A stretch of 6,906 bases of DNA from JAHFKM01 sp035655455 (GCA_035655455.1 DASRUL010000010.1:1-6906); one strand, 5' to 3'. Positions 1-5,404 are shown, counted from the stretch's first letter. Notes: generated by a model from the sequence alone, not told the origin. Numbers and translations are program-made.

Positions 1-432
1 GAGAAAGCCGATGTTGCTTCGAGGATTACTGAAGGAGTGAGGGCGAATGTCTTAATGGAAAAAAACGTGTTGACTGAAGAGATCTATAAAAAAACGTTAA
101 GCCCTGGTTGTTATGTCCATGTGAACGGGGAGTTTGAAAACACGAAGCTTGGATTTACGGTTCTTGGTGAGAGAGGAAAGAAGGCTGAGGATGTTGGAAG
201 GGAGTGCGCAAAGGGTTTTTTGGAGATAGTAAATTCTGATGCGACAGCGGATCGCTTTACTGCTGATCAGTTGTTGATGTATTTAGCTTTGGCTGGTGGT
301 GGCTGCTTTGTTACGGATCAAGTTACGGATCATCTGAGAACAAACGCTTCTCTTATTGAGAGGTTCCTTCACGTGAGGTTTAAGATTAAGGAAATGAATG
401 TCGAATGTTTGAGCGTAGAGTCGGGTAATTGA
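1..432 (+). CDS. rtcA: RNA 3'-terminal phosphate cyclase RtcA, C-terminal part (5' end outside window)
   Basis: The frame is open from base 1 to a TGA at 430-432, giving 143 C-terminal residues of a family that is usually about 340 long. RtcA converts RNA 3'-phosphate ends to 2',3'-cyclic phosphate through an adenylylated histidine. Recognisable family features are GERGKKAEDVGRE (about residues 56-68 of the visible part), the ADQLLMYLALAGGG block, and DHLRTN followed by IERFL. The His of DHLRTN lies 32 residues from the end, close to the position of the adenylylated His309 in the 338-residue E. coli enzyme, so the active site looks intact. A GTG at 37 is an internal codon, not the start, because homology-like sequence continues upstream of it. 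The gene converges on the tRNA-His gene, ending only 13 bases from it. Family assignment is from motifs; the N-terminal half was not seen. Confidence 0.9.
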   Translation, partial: EKADVASRITEGVRANVLMEKNVLTEEIYKKTLSPGCYVHVNGEFENTKLGFTVLGERGKKAEDVGRECAKGFLEIVNSDATADRFTADQLLMYLALAGGGCFVTDQVTDHLRTNASLIERFLHVRFKIKEMNVECLSVESGN

Positions 433-445
433 AAAGAGCGGGAAA

Positions 446-538
446 AGCGGCCAGCGAGACTATCGGTAATGTACATTACTATCGAACTCGCGTTCTAGGA
501 TCCACAGTCCTATGTTCTACCACTAAACTATGGCCGCC
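446..538 (-). tRNA. tRNA-His (GUG anticodon) with a 21-nt intron in the T-loop
   Basis: The reverse strand folds into a complete cloverleaf. The acceptor stem is GCGGCCA/TGGCCGC (7 perfect pairs, 531-537 with 447-453). The D-stem is GTTT/GAAC with a 7-nt loop containing GG. The anticodon stem is TAGGA/TCCTA around the loop CTGTGGA, so the anticodon is GUG (His). The variable loop has 4 nt and the T-stem is GCGAG/CTCGC. The base just before the acceptor stem (538) encodes the G-1 typical of tRNA-His. The T-loop is 28 nt instead of 7; removing 460-480 restores a normal loop, TTCGATT. CCA is not encoded. The base after the acceptor stem (446) gives U73 rather than the C73 usual for archaeal tRNA-His, followed by a short T run that could end transcription. 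Identity is strong; the processing of the intron is inferred from structure. Confidence 0.9.
460..480 (-). other. tRNA intron with bulge-helix-bulge splice motif, between T-loop positions 59 and 60
   Basis: Read on the minus strand, the outer helix is the T-stem GCGAG/CTCGC. The central 4-bp helix is UUCG with CGAU (three Watson-Crick pairs and one U-U mismatch). The 3-nt bulges are AUA on the 5' side and AGU on the 3' side, and the inner intron helix is GUAAU/AUUAC with a GUAC loop. Cutting after the second base of each bulge, as the archaeal splicing endonuclease does, releases exactly 21 nt and leaves a 7-nt T-loop, UUCGAUU. Agreement between the motif geometry and the restored loop length is the main support. 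Confidence 0.8.
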
Positions 539-560
539 ATAAGTTTTAGAAATTTTGTTT

Positions 561-569
561 ATATTTAAA
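561..569 (-). promoter_or_regulatory. TATA box of the tRNA-His gene
   Basis: The minus strand reads TTTAAATAT, centred about 27 bases upstream of the encoded G-1 at 538. This is the usual archaeal spacing from TATA box to transcription start and suggests that transcription begins at or very near the mature tRNA 5' end. Confidence 0.55.
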
Positions 570-624
570 ACTAACTAGTTATCCCAAAAAATAGTTCAGA
601 AAGGTTAGGCTGAATGAGTTAAAT

Positions 625-646
625 CTTTATTAAAAAAATAATAAAA
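625..646 (-). terminator. T-rich terminator of the NAC–MinD operon
   Basis: About 40 bases after the MinD stop codon the minus strand becomes very T-rich, including a run of seven T. Archaeal RNA polymerase commonly terminates at such U tracts. There is no strong hairpin. The rest of 570-683 is AT-rich and holds no convincing gene; it separates this operon from the tRNA promoter. Confidence 0.5.
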
Positions 647-683
647 TGTTGAACTCCTTGATGATCGCCCATAGTTAAAATTT

Positions 684-1469
684 TCACTCTTTAATATTAA
701 AAAATTTTAAGACAAGGTCTAAAAGTGATTGTTCTGGAAGGGTCGTATGATAAGATACTCCTAAGAGATGTGCTGCCAGCTTCTTGTATTGGAGCGCTGC
801 TGCGCTTTCAGGGTGGGTGTTGAAGACTGCGTCTTTTTTTGTTTGTGCGTGTTTGACTGCTCTGTCTTCTGGTATGATGCCGATGACTTCTAGCTCAAGC
901 ATGGCTTCGATGTCTTTGATGGAAAGGTCTTCGTTTTTAGAGTTGGTTTTTGTCACGACGACCCCGAGAATATTTTTTTTGAGTTCTTGGCAGAGTTTGA
1001 CTGTTTTGAGCGCGTCTGTGAGTGAGGGCATTTCTGGGTTGGTGATGATAAGCGCGTCGTCTGCTGCTTTTAAGGGGATGATCGTTTCTTTGGCGAGGCC
1101 TGCTGGTGTGTCCAAGAGCAGGATGTCTGTTGTTCCTTTGAGTTTGTTGAGGCATTCTGGAAGGTTGTCGTGGTTTACCTTCTTGATGTCATGAAAAGAG
1201 ATGCTTGCTGGAACGATTTTTGTTCCTGTCTTGTGGAGGTAGACTGCCTTTGTGATGGGCTTTTTTCCTTTGAGAGCGTCATGCAGTGTTATTGGAAGGA
1301 TGGGGACGCCGAGGTAAACGCCGATGTTTGGGGTGATGAGGTTCGCGTCCACAAGAGTGGTGTCTTTGCCGAAGTGGGTGAAGGCCATGGCGAGGTTGAT
1401 TGCTGTGGTGCTCTTGCCGACGCCGCCCTTGGCTGAGACGACCGCGATGATTGAGGTTTTTTTCTTCAT
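684..1469 (-). CDS. MinD/ParA-family P-loop ATPase
   Basis: This is a 261-residue deviant Walker A ATPase of the MinD/ParA group, whose members act as ATP-dependent dimeric switches in positioning or partitioning. Visible motifs are the deviant Walker A AKGGVGKST at residues 13-21 (signature Lys14, P-loop Lys19), the Walker A' aspartate D41 in LVDANL, and the switch II/Walker B DTPAG at 120-124 preceded by DILLL. NPEMPSL at 144-150 fits the MinD nucleotide-binding lobe. The C-terminal stretch 248-261 is a hydrophobic helix with spaced charges and could serve as a MinD-like membrane-targeting helix. No MinC, MinE or ParB partner is in the window. It is the last gene of the NAC operon, and its ATG overlaps the TGA of the preceding gene (ATGA), so translation is probably coupled. 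It could also be a cargo-positioning ParA-like protein; the exact role is unknown. Confidence 0.9.
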   Translation of the reverse strand: MKKKTSIIAVVSAKGGVGKSTTAINLAMAFTHFGKDTTLVDANLITPNIGVYLGVPILPITLHDALKGKKPITKAVYLHKTGTKIVPASISFHDIKKVNHDNLPECLNKLKGTTDILLLDTPAGLAKETIIPLKAADDALIITNPEMPSLTDALKTVKLCQELKKNILGVVVTKTNSKNEDLSIKDIEAMLELEVIGIIPEDRAVKHAQTKKDAVFNTHPESAAALQYKKLAAHLLGVSYHTTLPEQSLLDLVLKFFNIKE

Positions 1470-1900
1470 TTCAAGACCTGTCTGAGGTAAGCGACGAATT
1501 GTTTTGTGATCTCAAGGTAGGCGTAGAGGTCTGGCATTTTGACTTCAATAGGAATTGGTGTTCTGGTTTTTAAGGTTACGCCTTTTCTGAATTCGTCAAA
1601 GGCGTCATAATCCGCTTTGTCGATTTTTTTGAGGTGATTGTAGAGAGCGAGGTATTTTCGCGCTGGGTTTCCAAGGAGTGCCTTGACGAGTGTTGCTTTC
1701 TCTTTTGTGGAGGCCGGGAGTTCTTCGCGGTTTTTCTTCACGGTGAGATATTCGTCAAAAGCGAGCTCATAAGCCGCGATCATTCTCTTGATGGCGTTCT
1801 TGATGACGTCGCAGGTTCTTGTGTATTTTAAGGAAACGTAAACGAGGTGGTCTGCGCGTTTGAGTTCTTCTTCTGGGCTTTCGACTTGATCTTCATACAT
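1466..1900 (-). CDS. Conserved-looking helical protein of unknown function between NAC and MinD
   Basis: The gene encodes 144 residues, predicted almost entirely alpha-helical, charged and soluble, with no signal peptide or membrane segment. I do not recognise the family with certainty. The pattern of two long N-terminal helices (about residues 10-58, with RADHLVYVSLKYTRTCDVIK), a middle helical section (68-108) and a C-terminal helix (about 123-144) loosely resembles HEPN-like four-helix proteins. The RX4-6H catalytic motif of HEPN nucleases is not seen. The start codon lies within the end of the NAC gene (8-base overlap, ATGTATGA), and its TGA overlaps the MinD ATG, so it is almost certainly co-expressed with both. 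An alternative ATG lies four bases downstream but in another frame. A partner or regulator role for the MinD ATPase is a guess from context only. Confidence 0.8.
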   Translation of the reverse strand: MYEDQVESPEEELKRADHLVYVSLKYTRTCDVIKNAIKRMIAAYELAFDEYLTVKKNREELPASTKEKATLVKALLGNPARKYLALYNHLKKIDKADYDAFDEFRKGVTLKTRTPIPIEVKMPDLYAYLEITKQFVAYLRQVLK

Positions 1901-2228
1901 GTTGTGGGTGTTGGAGCTTGAGAATGGCTTCCGCGAGGTCTCCGTTGGTTGCTTCGAGTGCTACTGCTGCTTCTTCTTGATTAACGTGTGCCTGTGTTGC
2001 GACTGTGGCGATATCTTCCTGGCTGAAGCTTGGTGCCTCTTGGATGGTGCCCGTGATCTGGAAGGTCTCTTGGCCCATCATGTTAACTTTGATGACTTGG
2101 GGGTTGGTGATGAGAAGGTTCTTGGTGGCGCATTTAATGATGACTTCTGAAGCGTCGAGGATTTCTTGTTTGACGCCAAGTTTTTTCATTGCTTGTTCAA
2201 GGTGTTTTGGGTTGACGTTGGGGAACAT
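1893..2228 (-). CDS. nac: Archaeal nascent polypeptide-associated complex protein (NAC, alpha type)
   Basis: At 111 residues this is the normal length for archaeal NAC, which binds the ribosome as a homodimer near the exit tunnel and contacts nascent chains. The N-terminus MFPNVNPKHLEQAMKKLGVK is typical. The NAC domain spans about residues 22-64 and contains NPQVIKVNMMGQETFQITG, a near-perfect match to the family core. A UBA domain follows at about 69-107 (SQEDIATVATQ, then NGDLAEAILKL). This is the first gene of a three-gene minus-strand operon and is preceded by two TATA-like elements. The ATG at 2226-2228 sits a few bases after the predicted transcription start, so the message is nearly leaderless. 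The product name is highly secure. Confidence 0.96.
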   Translation of the reverse strand: MFPNVNPKHLEQAMKKLGVKQEILDASEVIIKCATKNLLITNPQVIKVNMMGQETFQITGTIQEAPSFSQEDIATVATQAHVNQEEAAVALEATNGDLAEAILKLQHPQHV

Positions 2229-2240
2229 ATGAAAGTAAAG

Positions 2241-2250
2241 AATATATAAA
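2241..2250 (-). promoter_or_regulatory. Second, proximal TATA-like element before NAC
   Basis: The minus strand reads TTTATATATT, centred only about 18 bases before the NAC ATG. Standard spacing would start transcription inside the coding sequence, so this is either a decoy, an alternative start giving a shortened protein, or chance AT-rich sequence. Confidence 0.3.
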
Positions 2251-2254
2251 GAGC

Positions 2255-2265
2255 ATATATAAAAA
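2255..2265 (-). promoter_or_regulatory. Main TATA box of the NAC operon
   Basis: The minus strand reads TTTTTATATAT, centred about 31 bases before the NAC ATG, which puts the transcription start about five bases upstream of the start codon. The T5 run just after the upstream VWA gene overlaps this element and could also help end the AAA/VWA transcript. Confidence 0.65.
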
Positions 2266-2271
2266 GGTTGT

Positions 2272-2301
2272 TAACTGTTTAACTAACGCCTAACTGTTTA
2301 A
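2272..2301. repeat. 11-bp direct repeat TAACTGTTTAA, two copies 19 bp apart
   Basis: Exact copies lie at 2272-2282 and 2291-2301. The left copy is just upstream of the NAC TATA box; the right one overlaps the last codons and stop of the VWA gene (minus strand TTA AAC AGT TAG). The position directly upstream of a promoter is where an activator would bind, but no regulator is identified. Confidence 0.5.
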
Positions 2302-3402
2302 GGTGTAATAATCTTCAAGCACGATCCTGTCGAGGGCGTTGAGGTCTTTGATAATGGAGAGTGTTCCCTTGCCGATATCTGTGAGCCTTTGTGCGAATGT
2401 TGCTTCTTGTTCGTTGAGATCGATGCCGATGAGAGAGAGAGTAATGCCTAAGGATGCTGCGGTTGCTGCGAGGGTGAGCGTGTTCTCAAGGGGGTCTTCT
2501 CCAACTGTTGGCGCTGCGTCTGTGATGAGGATAAGGTGTTTGGTGACGTCTTCTCTTGGGAACAGGTCGATGGCCTTGCTGATTGCGCTTGCGATGTCTG
2601 TCTGTGCTTGTGCCTTGATATGGCTGAGTGCTTTGATGATTTGAGAGAAATCCGAGGTTGGGGGGATTGCCTGGCTGATAATGGAGTTAAAGACGAGAAG
2701 GCCAACGTTGTCTTTTTCTTCAAGTGCTTTGTAGGCGAGTGCGATGCCTGCTTTTTTGCAGATGCTGAGTTTTTGTCCTTTCATGGATCCTGACGCGTCT
2801 AAGGCGTAGATAAGGTGGATTTTTCCTGTGTCTTGTCTTTCGTAAACGGCGAGGTCTTCTTTGTGAAGGGTGGTGTGTCTTCTTCTGAGCGCAGTTTTAA
2901 CGGTTTTTTTGAGGTTGAGGTCGTGATAGCGGTCATGCTTTTTGTAGGGTCTTGTGTTTTGGCTGTCTCCGTAGTGGTGCCGTTTCTTGGTTTTACGTTG
3001 GCCAAGACCTTTGGCTTTGAGGCTGTCAAGTTCCTCTAAAGTTATAACGAGAGACGCAAGTTCAAGGCCCCGTTCTGTGATTGCGTTCTTCTTGTCGAGA
3101 AGTTCTTCTTGTTGGAGGGAGAGAATTTTTTGTTTGATCGCGCCTTTGAGGTGTCTTTGGAATTCTGGGAAGGGGAGTTTTTTCTTAAGTGGTGCTGCTT
3201 CTTCTCCCGTGATAAGCCTGAGAAATGTTTCTCCGTAGATTTTTTCTGCGGTGTTGTAGTCCTTGACCAGCCTTTCAAAGAGCATGTCTGGGTTGAAGGC
3301 GAAAAGGCCTTGGCTGATGGAGCTGTCGAGGAGTCTTCCTTGTTCGATGATTTGTTTGTTTCCTTCGATGAGGGAGTGGCTTAATCCTTGGTCAAAGGCC
3401 AT
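2290..3402 (-). CDS. VWA-domain protein, ChlD/BchD-like partner of the adjacent AAA+ ATPase
   Basis: The gene encodes 370 residues. The C-terminal half (about 194-365) is a von Willebrand factor A domain with a complete MIDAS metal site: DASGS at 202-206, Thr268 (QTDIAS) and Asp295 (LITDAAP). The N-terminal part (1-130) is helical. A strongly basic Lys/Arg/His-rich linker lies at about 135-180. In this family such proteins pair with MoxR/ChlI-type AAA+ ATPases, using MIDAS to bind a client or partner. The AAA+ gene lies 46 bases upstream on the same strand, so they form one operon. The frame stays open upstream of the chosen ATG into the AAA+ gene, but no ATG, GTG or TTG was seen there in frame, so the start at 3402 is preferred. 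No large chelatase subunit (ChlH/CobN) is nearby, so a generic remodelling role is more likely than metal insertion. The stop is TAG. Confidence 0.85.
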   Translation of the reverse strand: MAFDQGLSHSLIEGNKQIIEQGRLLDSSISQGLFAFNPDMLFERLVKDYNTAEKIYGETFLRLITGEEAAPLKKKLPFPEFQRHLKGAIKQKILSLQQEELLDKKNAITERGLELASLVITLEELDSLKAKGLGQRKTKKRHHYGDSQNTRPYKKHDRYHDLNLKKTVKTALRRRHTTLHKEDLAVYERQDTGKIHLIYALDASGSMKGQKLSICKKAGIALAYKALEEKDNVGLLVFNSIISQAIPPTSDFSQIIKALSHIKAQAQTDIASAISKAIDLFPREDVTKHLILITDAAPTVGEDPLENTLTLAATAASLGITLSLIGIDLNEQEATFAQRLTDIGKGTLSIIKDLNALDRIVLEDYYTLNS

Positions 3403-3448
3403 TGATCCGGGTTGCTCTGCGCCTTTTTCTAGGTGTTCAACGCTGATG

Positions 3449-4468
3449 TCAGGGAGGGTCTTCCTCGGGGTGTTTGGCTGTGTCTTGTTGGAATCTGGTG
3501 AATTCTTTTTTAAGGAAGTCCTTGGTGCTCATGAGGTGCCTGACTGAGGGCTTGAGTCTGATCCTGTGGCTGATGACTGAGGTGAACGCGTCAAGGACGT
3601 CTTGGGCTTCTACGCATGTGGAGTTCCTGAGGTAGGCGTTTGCTTGCGCTCGTTCGTAGAGGCCGAGTGATGCTCTGACGCTTGGCACGCGCTCGAGGTT
3701 ATCATTGCTTCTGAGGTCTTGGACGAAAGCTAAGGTAAAGTCGAGGAGTGGCTCTGGAAAGGTGACTTCCTTGAGGGCCTCTCCCTTGGTGAGAACGATT
3801 TTTTTCTCGATGGCGAGCGTTTCAGGATATCCTATAAAGATAAGGTCAAACCTGTCGAGAAGCACTTCTGAGAGGCGTTCTGTTCCTGAGAAGTCTTCTG
3901 GATTCATGGTTGCGATGGTGATGAAGGTTGCCTCTAAGTCAACGTCGTAACTTCCGATGCTCGCTTTGCCTTCTTCCAAAACTTGGAGCAGCGCGTTTTG
4001 AAGTTTTTCTGGGCATCTATTGAGCTCATCAAAAAATAAGACGCCATTGTTCGCTTTGAAGATCTTTCCCGGGGTGAAGCTTTCGAGTGCGAGTGGTCCG
4101 TAGTGGAGAGCCTTAACGAGATCAATGTCTCCAAGGAGATCTTCAACAGCAAGGTCTGGGCTGCCTTGGATTCTGATGAAGCGTTGCTCTCCGGTGAGGG
4201 CTTTTGTTGCTGGCTGTTGTTTTTTACACGCTGGGCAGAAGGGTTTCTTGGGGTCGCAGTGGAAGCTGCACGTGTTGAGTTCAAGTGTTGGGAGCAATTT
4301 TGCGACGTTCTTGGCGAGGGTTGTTTTTCCGATGCCTGGCGGTCCGACAAGGATGATGTGTCTGTTCATGAGGAGCGCTGAGAGAAGTTGTTTCTTGGCG
4401 TGGTCTTGGCCGTAGATGTCTCCGAGGAGGTCTTGGTTTTTGTGCTGTTTGAAAGTGTCTTGGAACAT
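3449..4468 (-). CDS. MoxR/ChlI-type AAA+ ATPase with a four-cysteine insertion
   Basis: The gene encodes 339 residues. Walker A is GPPGIGKTT (42-50), Walker B is LFFDEL (144-149), sensor 1 is ATMNPEDF with N189, and a likely arginine finger is R206 in LLDRFD. This follows the magnesium-chelatase I/MoxR clade layout, including a long section between Walker A and Walker B with GDIDLVKAL and TPGKIFKANNG. Cys67, Cys71, Cys78 and Cys81 (CX3C-X6-CX2C) sit just after the Walker A helix and look like a small zinc-binding knuckle. These ATPases form hexameric rings that remodel partner proteins together with a VWA protein, which here is encoded directly downstream. The promoter is a TATA box 26 bases before the ATG, so the transcript is probably leaderless. 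The family is secure; the substrate is unknown. Confidence 0.9.
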   Translation of the reverse strand: MFQDTFKQHKNQDLLGDIYGQDHAKKQLLSALLMNRHIILVGPPGIGKTTLAKNVAKLLPTLELNTCSFHCDPKKPFCPACKKQQPATKALTGEQRFIRIQGSPDLAVEDLLGDIDLVKALHYGPLALESFTPGKIFKANNGVLFFDELNRCPEKLQNALLQVLEEGKASIGSYDVDLEATFITIATMNPEDFSGTERLSEVLLDRFDLIFIGYPETLAIEKKIVLTKGEALKEVTFPEPLLDFTLAFVQDLRSNDNLERVPSVRASLGLYERAQANAYLRNSTCVEAQDVLDAFTSVISHRIRLKPSVRHLMSTKDFLKKEFTRFQQDTAKHPEEDPP

Positions 4469-4490
4469 GGCGCCAAGATGATGGGCTTGT

Positions 4491-4497
4491 TAATAAA
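4491..4497 (-). promoter_or_regulatory. TATA box of the AAA+/VWA operon
   Basis: The minus strand reads TTTATTA, centred 26 bases upstream of the AAA+ ATG at 4468. This implies transcription starting at or next to the start codon. It is one half of a divergent promoter region shared with secE. Confidence 0.55.
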
Positions 4498-4526
4498 GGT
4501 TCTGAAAGAATGAAGTGAAGAAAATG

Positions 4527-4534
4527 CTTAAATA
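4527..4534 (+). promoter_or_regulatory. TATA box of the secE–spt5 operon
   Basis: CTTAAATA, preceded by a purine-rich stretch that could be a BRE, is centred about 45 bases upstream of the secE ATG. The expected transcription start is near 4555-4560, giving a short leader of about 20 bases. That leader contains GTGAG, a weak match to a Shine-Dalgarno sequence. Confidence 0.5.
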
Positions 4535-4575
4535 GCTGTTGTCTTTTTTTTCTTGAATCAATGTTGTGAGCTACT

Positions 4576-4776
4576 ATGGAAACCTTCGAAGGAAAACCGT
4601 CGTATTGGCAGCGCTTCTCCTCGTTCTTGGTGGAGTGTAGAAGAGTCTGGCAGGTGACAAGAAAACCGACGTTAGAGGAGTTGAAGGTGATTGTAAAAGT
4701 TACAGGTGTTGGTATTTTGGCGATTGGTGCGTTGGGGTTTCTGATTAATGTGCTGTGGCAAGTGGGGTTGAAGTAA
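4576..4776 (+). CDS. secE: Protein translocase subunit SecE (Sec61 gamma)
   Basis: At 66 residues with a single membrane segment, this fits archaeal SecE, which clamps SecY in the protein-conducting channel. The amphipathic cytoplasmic helix with the motif CRRVWQVTRKPTLEELKVI (about 21-39) is characteristic of SecE/Sec61 gamma. The transmembrane helix spans about 40-62 (TGVGILAIGALGFLINVLW). Its TAA is followed immediately by the spt5 ATG with no gap. Archaea commonly place secE directly before spt5, which supports both calls. An in-frame ATG at 4561 is followed at once by TGA and cannot be the start. Confidence 0.93.
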   Translation: METFEGKPSYWQRFSSFLVECRRVWQVTRKPTLEELKVIVKVTGVGILAIGALGFLINVLWQVGLK

Positions 4777-5262
4777 ATGGAAGGAAAACTATTTGCGCTG
4801 AGGACGACTGCGAATAGAGAGGAGCAAGTGATGGATTTTATTGATACGAATGTTAAAAAGAGGGGCCTTGAGGTGCTTGCGCTCGCGAACCCTCATGGCA
4901 TGCGCGGCTATATTTTTATTGAGGCTGTGTCTCGCGAGGACGCCGAGCTCGCGTTTCAGGGTGTTCCTTACGCGCGTGGTCTCCTTCCAAAGCCGTTGGA
5001 TTTTAAAGAGTTGGAGCCGATGATTGAGCAGATTAAGACGCCGATGAATATTCAAGAGCGTGATATTGTGGAGATTATTTCTGGTCCGTTCAAGCGTGAG
5101 AAGGCGAAGGTGAAGAGAATTGATGAGGGAAAAGAGGAGGTTGTTGTTGAGTTGCTTGAGGCTGCTATCCCGATTCCAATGACGTTAAAGCTTGACGCGG
5201 TGAAGGTGATTCGTCGAGAGACTGGGGACGAGTCTTCGAAGATTGAGGAAGAGGAGAAGTAA
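4777..5262 (+). CDS. spt5: Transcription elongation factor Spt5 (archaeal NusG)
   Basis: The gene encodes 161 residues with the two-domain layout of archaeal Spt5. The NGN domain spans about 1-84 (KLFALRTTANREEQV at the start, then GYIFIEA at 44-50, which is typical of the fold). The KOW domain spans about 93-147 (RDIVEIISGPFKREKAKV, then KLDAVKVI). A short acidic tail follows (150-161). Spt5 binds the RNA polymerase clamp, usually with Spt4, to raise processivity, and its KOW domain may link to the ribosome. The gene directly abuts secE. Archaeal clusters often continue with rpl11, but here a reversed gene intervenes. A T6 tract right after the stop may end the transcript. Confidence 0.95.
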   Translation: MEGKLFALRTTANREEQVMDFIDTNVKKRGLEVLALANPHGMRGYIFIEAVSREDAELAFQGVPYARGLLPKPLDFKELEPMIEQIKTPMNIQERDIVEIISGPFKREKAKVKRIDEGKEEVVVELLEAAIPIPMTLKLDAVKVIRRETGDESSKIEEEEK

Positions 5263-5263
5263 A

Positions 5264-5272
5264 TATTTTTTA
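5264..5272 (+). terminator. T-tract terminator after spt5
   Basis: The sequence just after the spt5 TAA is ATATTTTTTA, with six consecutive T. This is a plausible archaeal U-tract terminator and fits the lack of a plus-strand gene in the next 520 bases. The 5273-5404 stretch that follows is G/T-rich with no gene or convincing RNA fold that I can see. Confidence 0.45.
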
Positions 5273-5404
5273 GGTAGGGTTGGGTGAGAAACTCTTTGTG
5301 AATTCTAGTCAGAAGATGTGTGGGGTATTTAGGTGAGTAAAGGTTTTGCTTGGTTCAGGTGTGTTACTAGATTCTTAGAGGAGATGACCATTTCTTTTCT
5401 CTTG

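Noticed and set aside
619..672. 17-codon minus-strand frame (MGDHQGVQHFIIFLIKI) after the MinD gene
   Set aside because: It runs into the T-rich terminator, has no ribosome binding site or promoter of its own, and is short enough to be chance.
784..1194. Plus-strand open frame of 136 codons opposite the MinD gene
   Set aside because: It is fully antisense to a gene with complete Walker motifs and its translation is low-complexity Ser/Met/Leu-rich, as expected from a shadow frame.
5273..5372. G-rich plus strand after spt5 (GGTAGGGTTGGG and GGGG further on), considered as a G-quadruplex or structured RNA
   Set aside because: The G runs are uneven, with only three close tracts in the first cluster and only two-quartet potential in the second. 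No C/D box pair or stable helix set was found.
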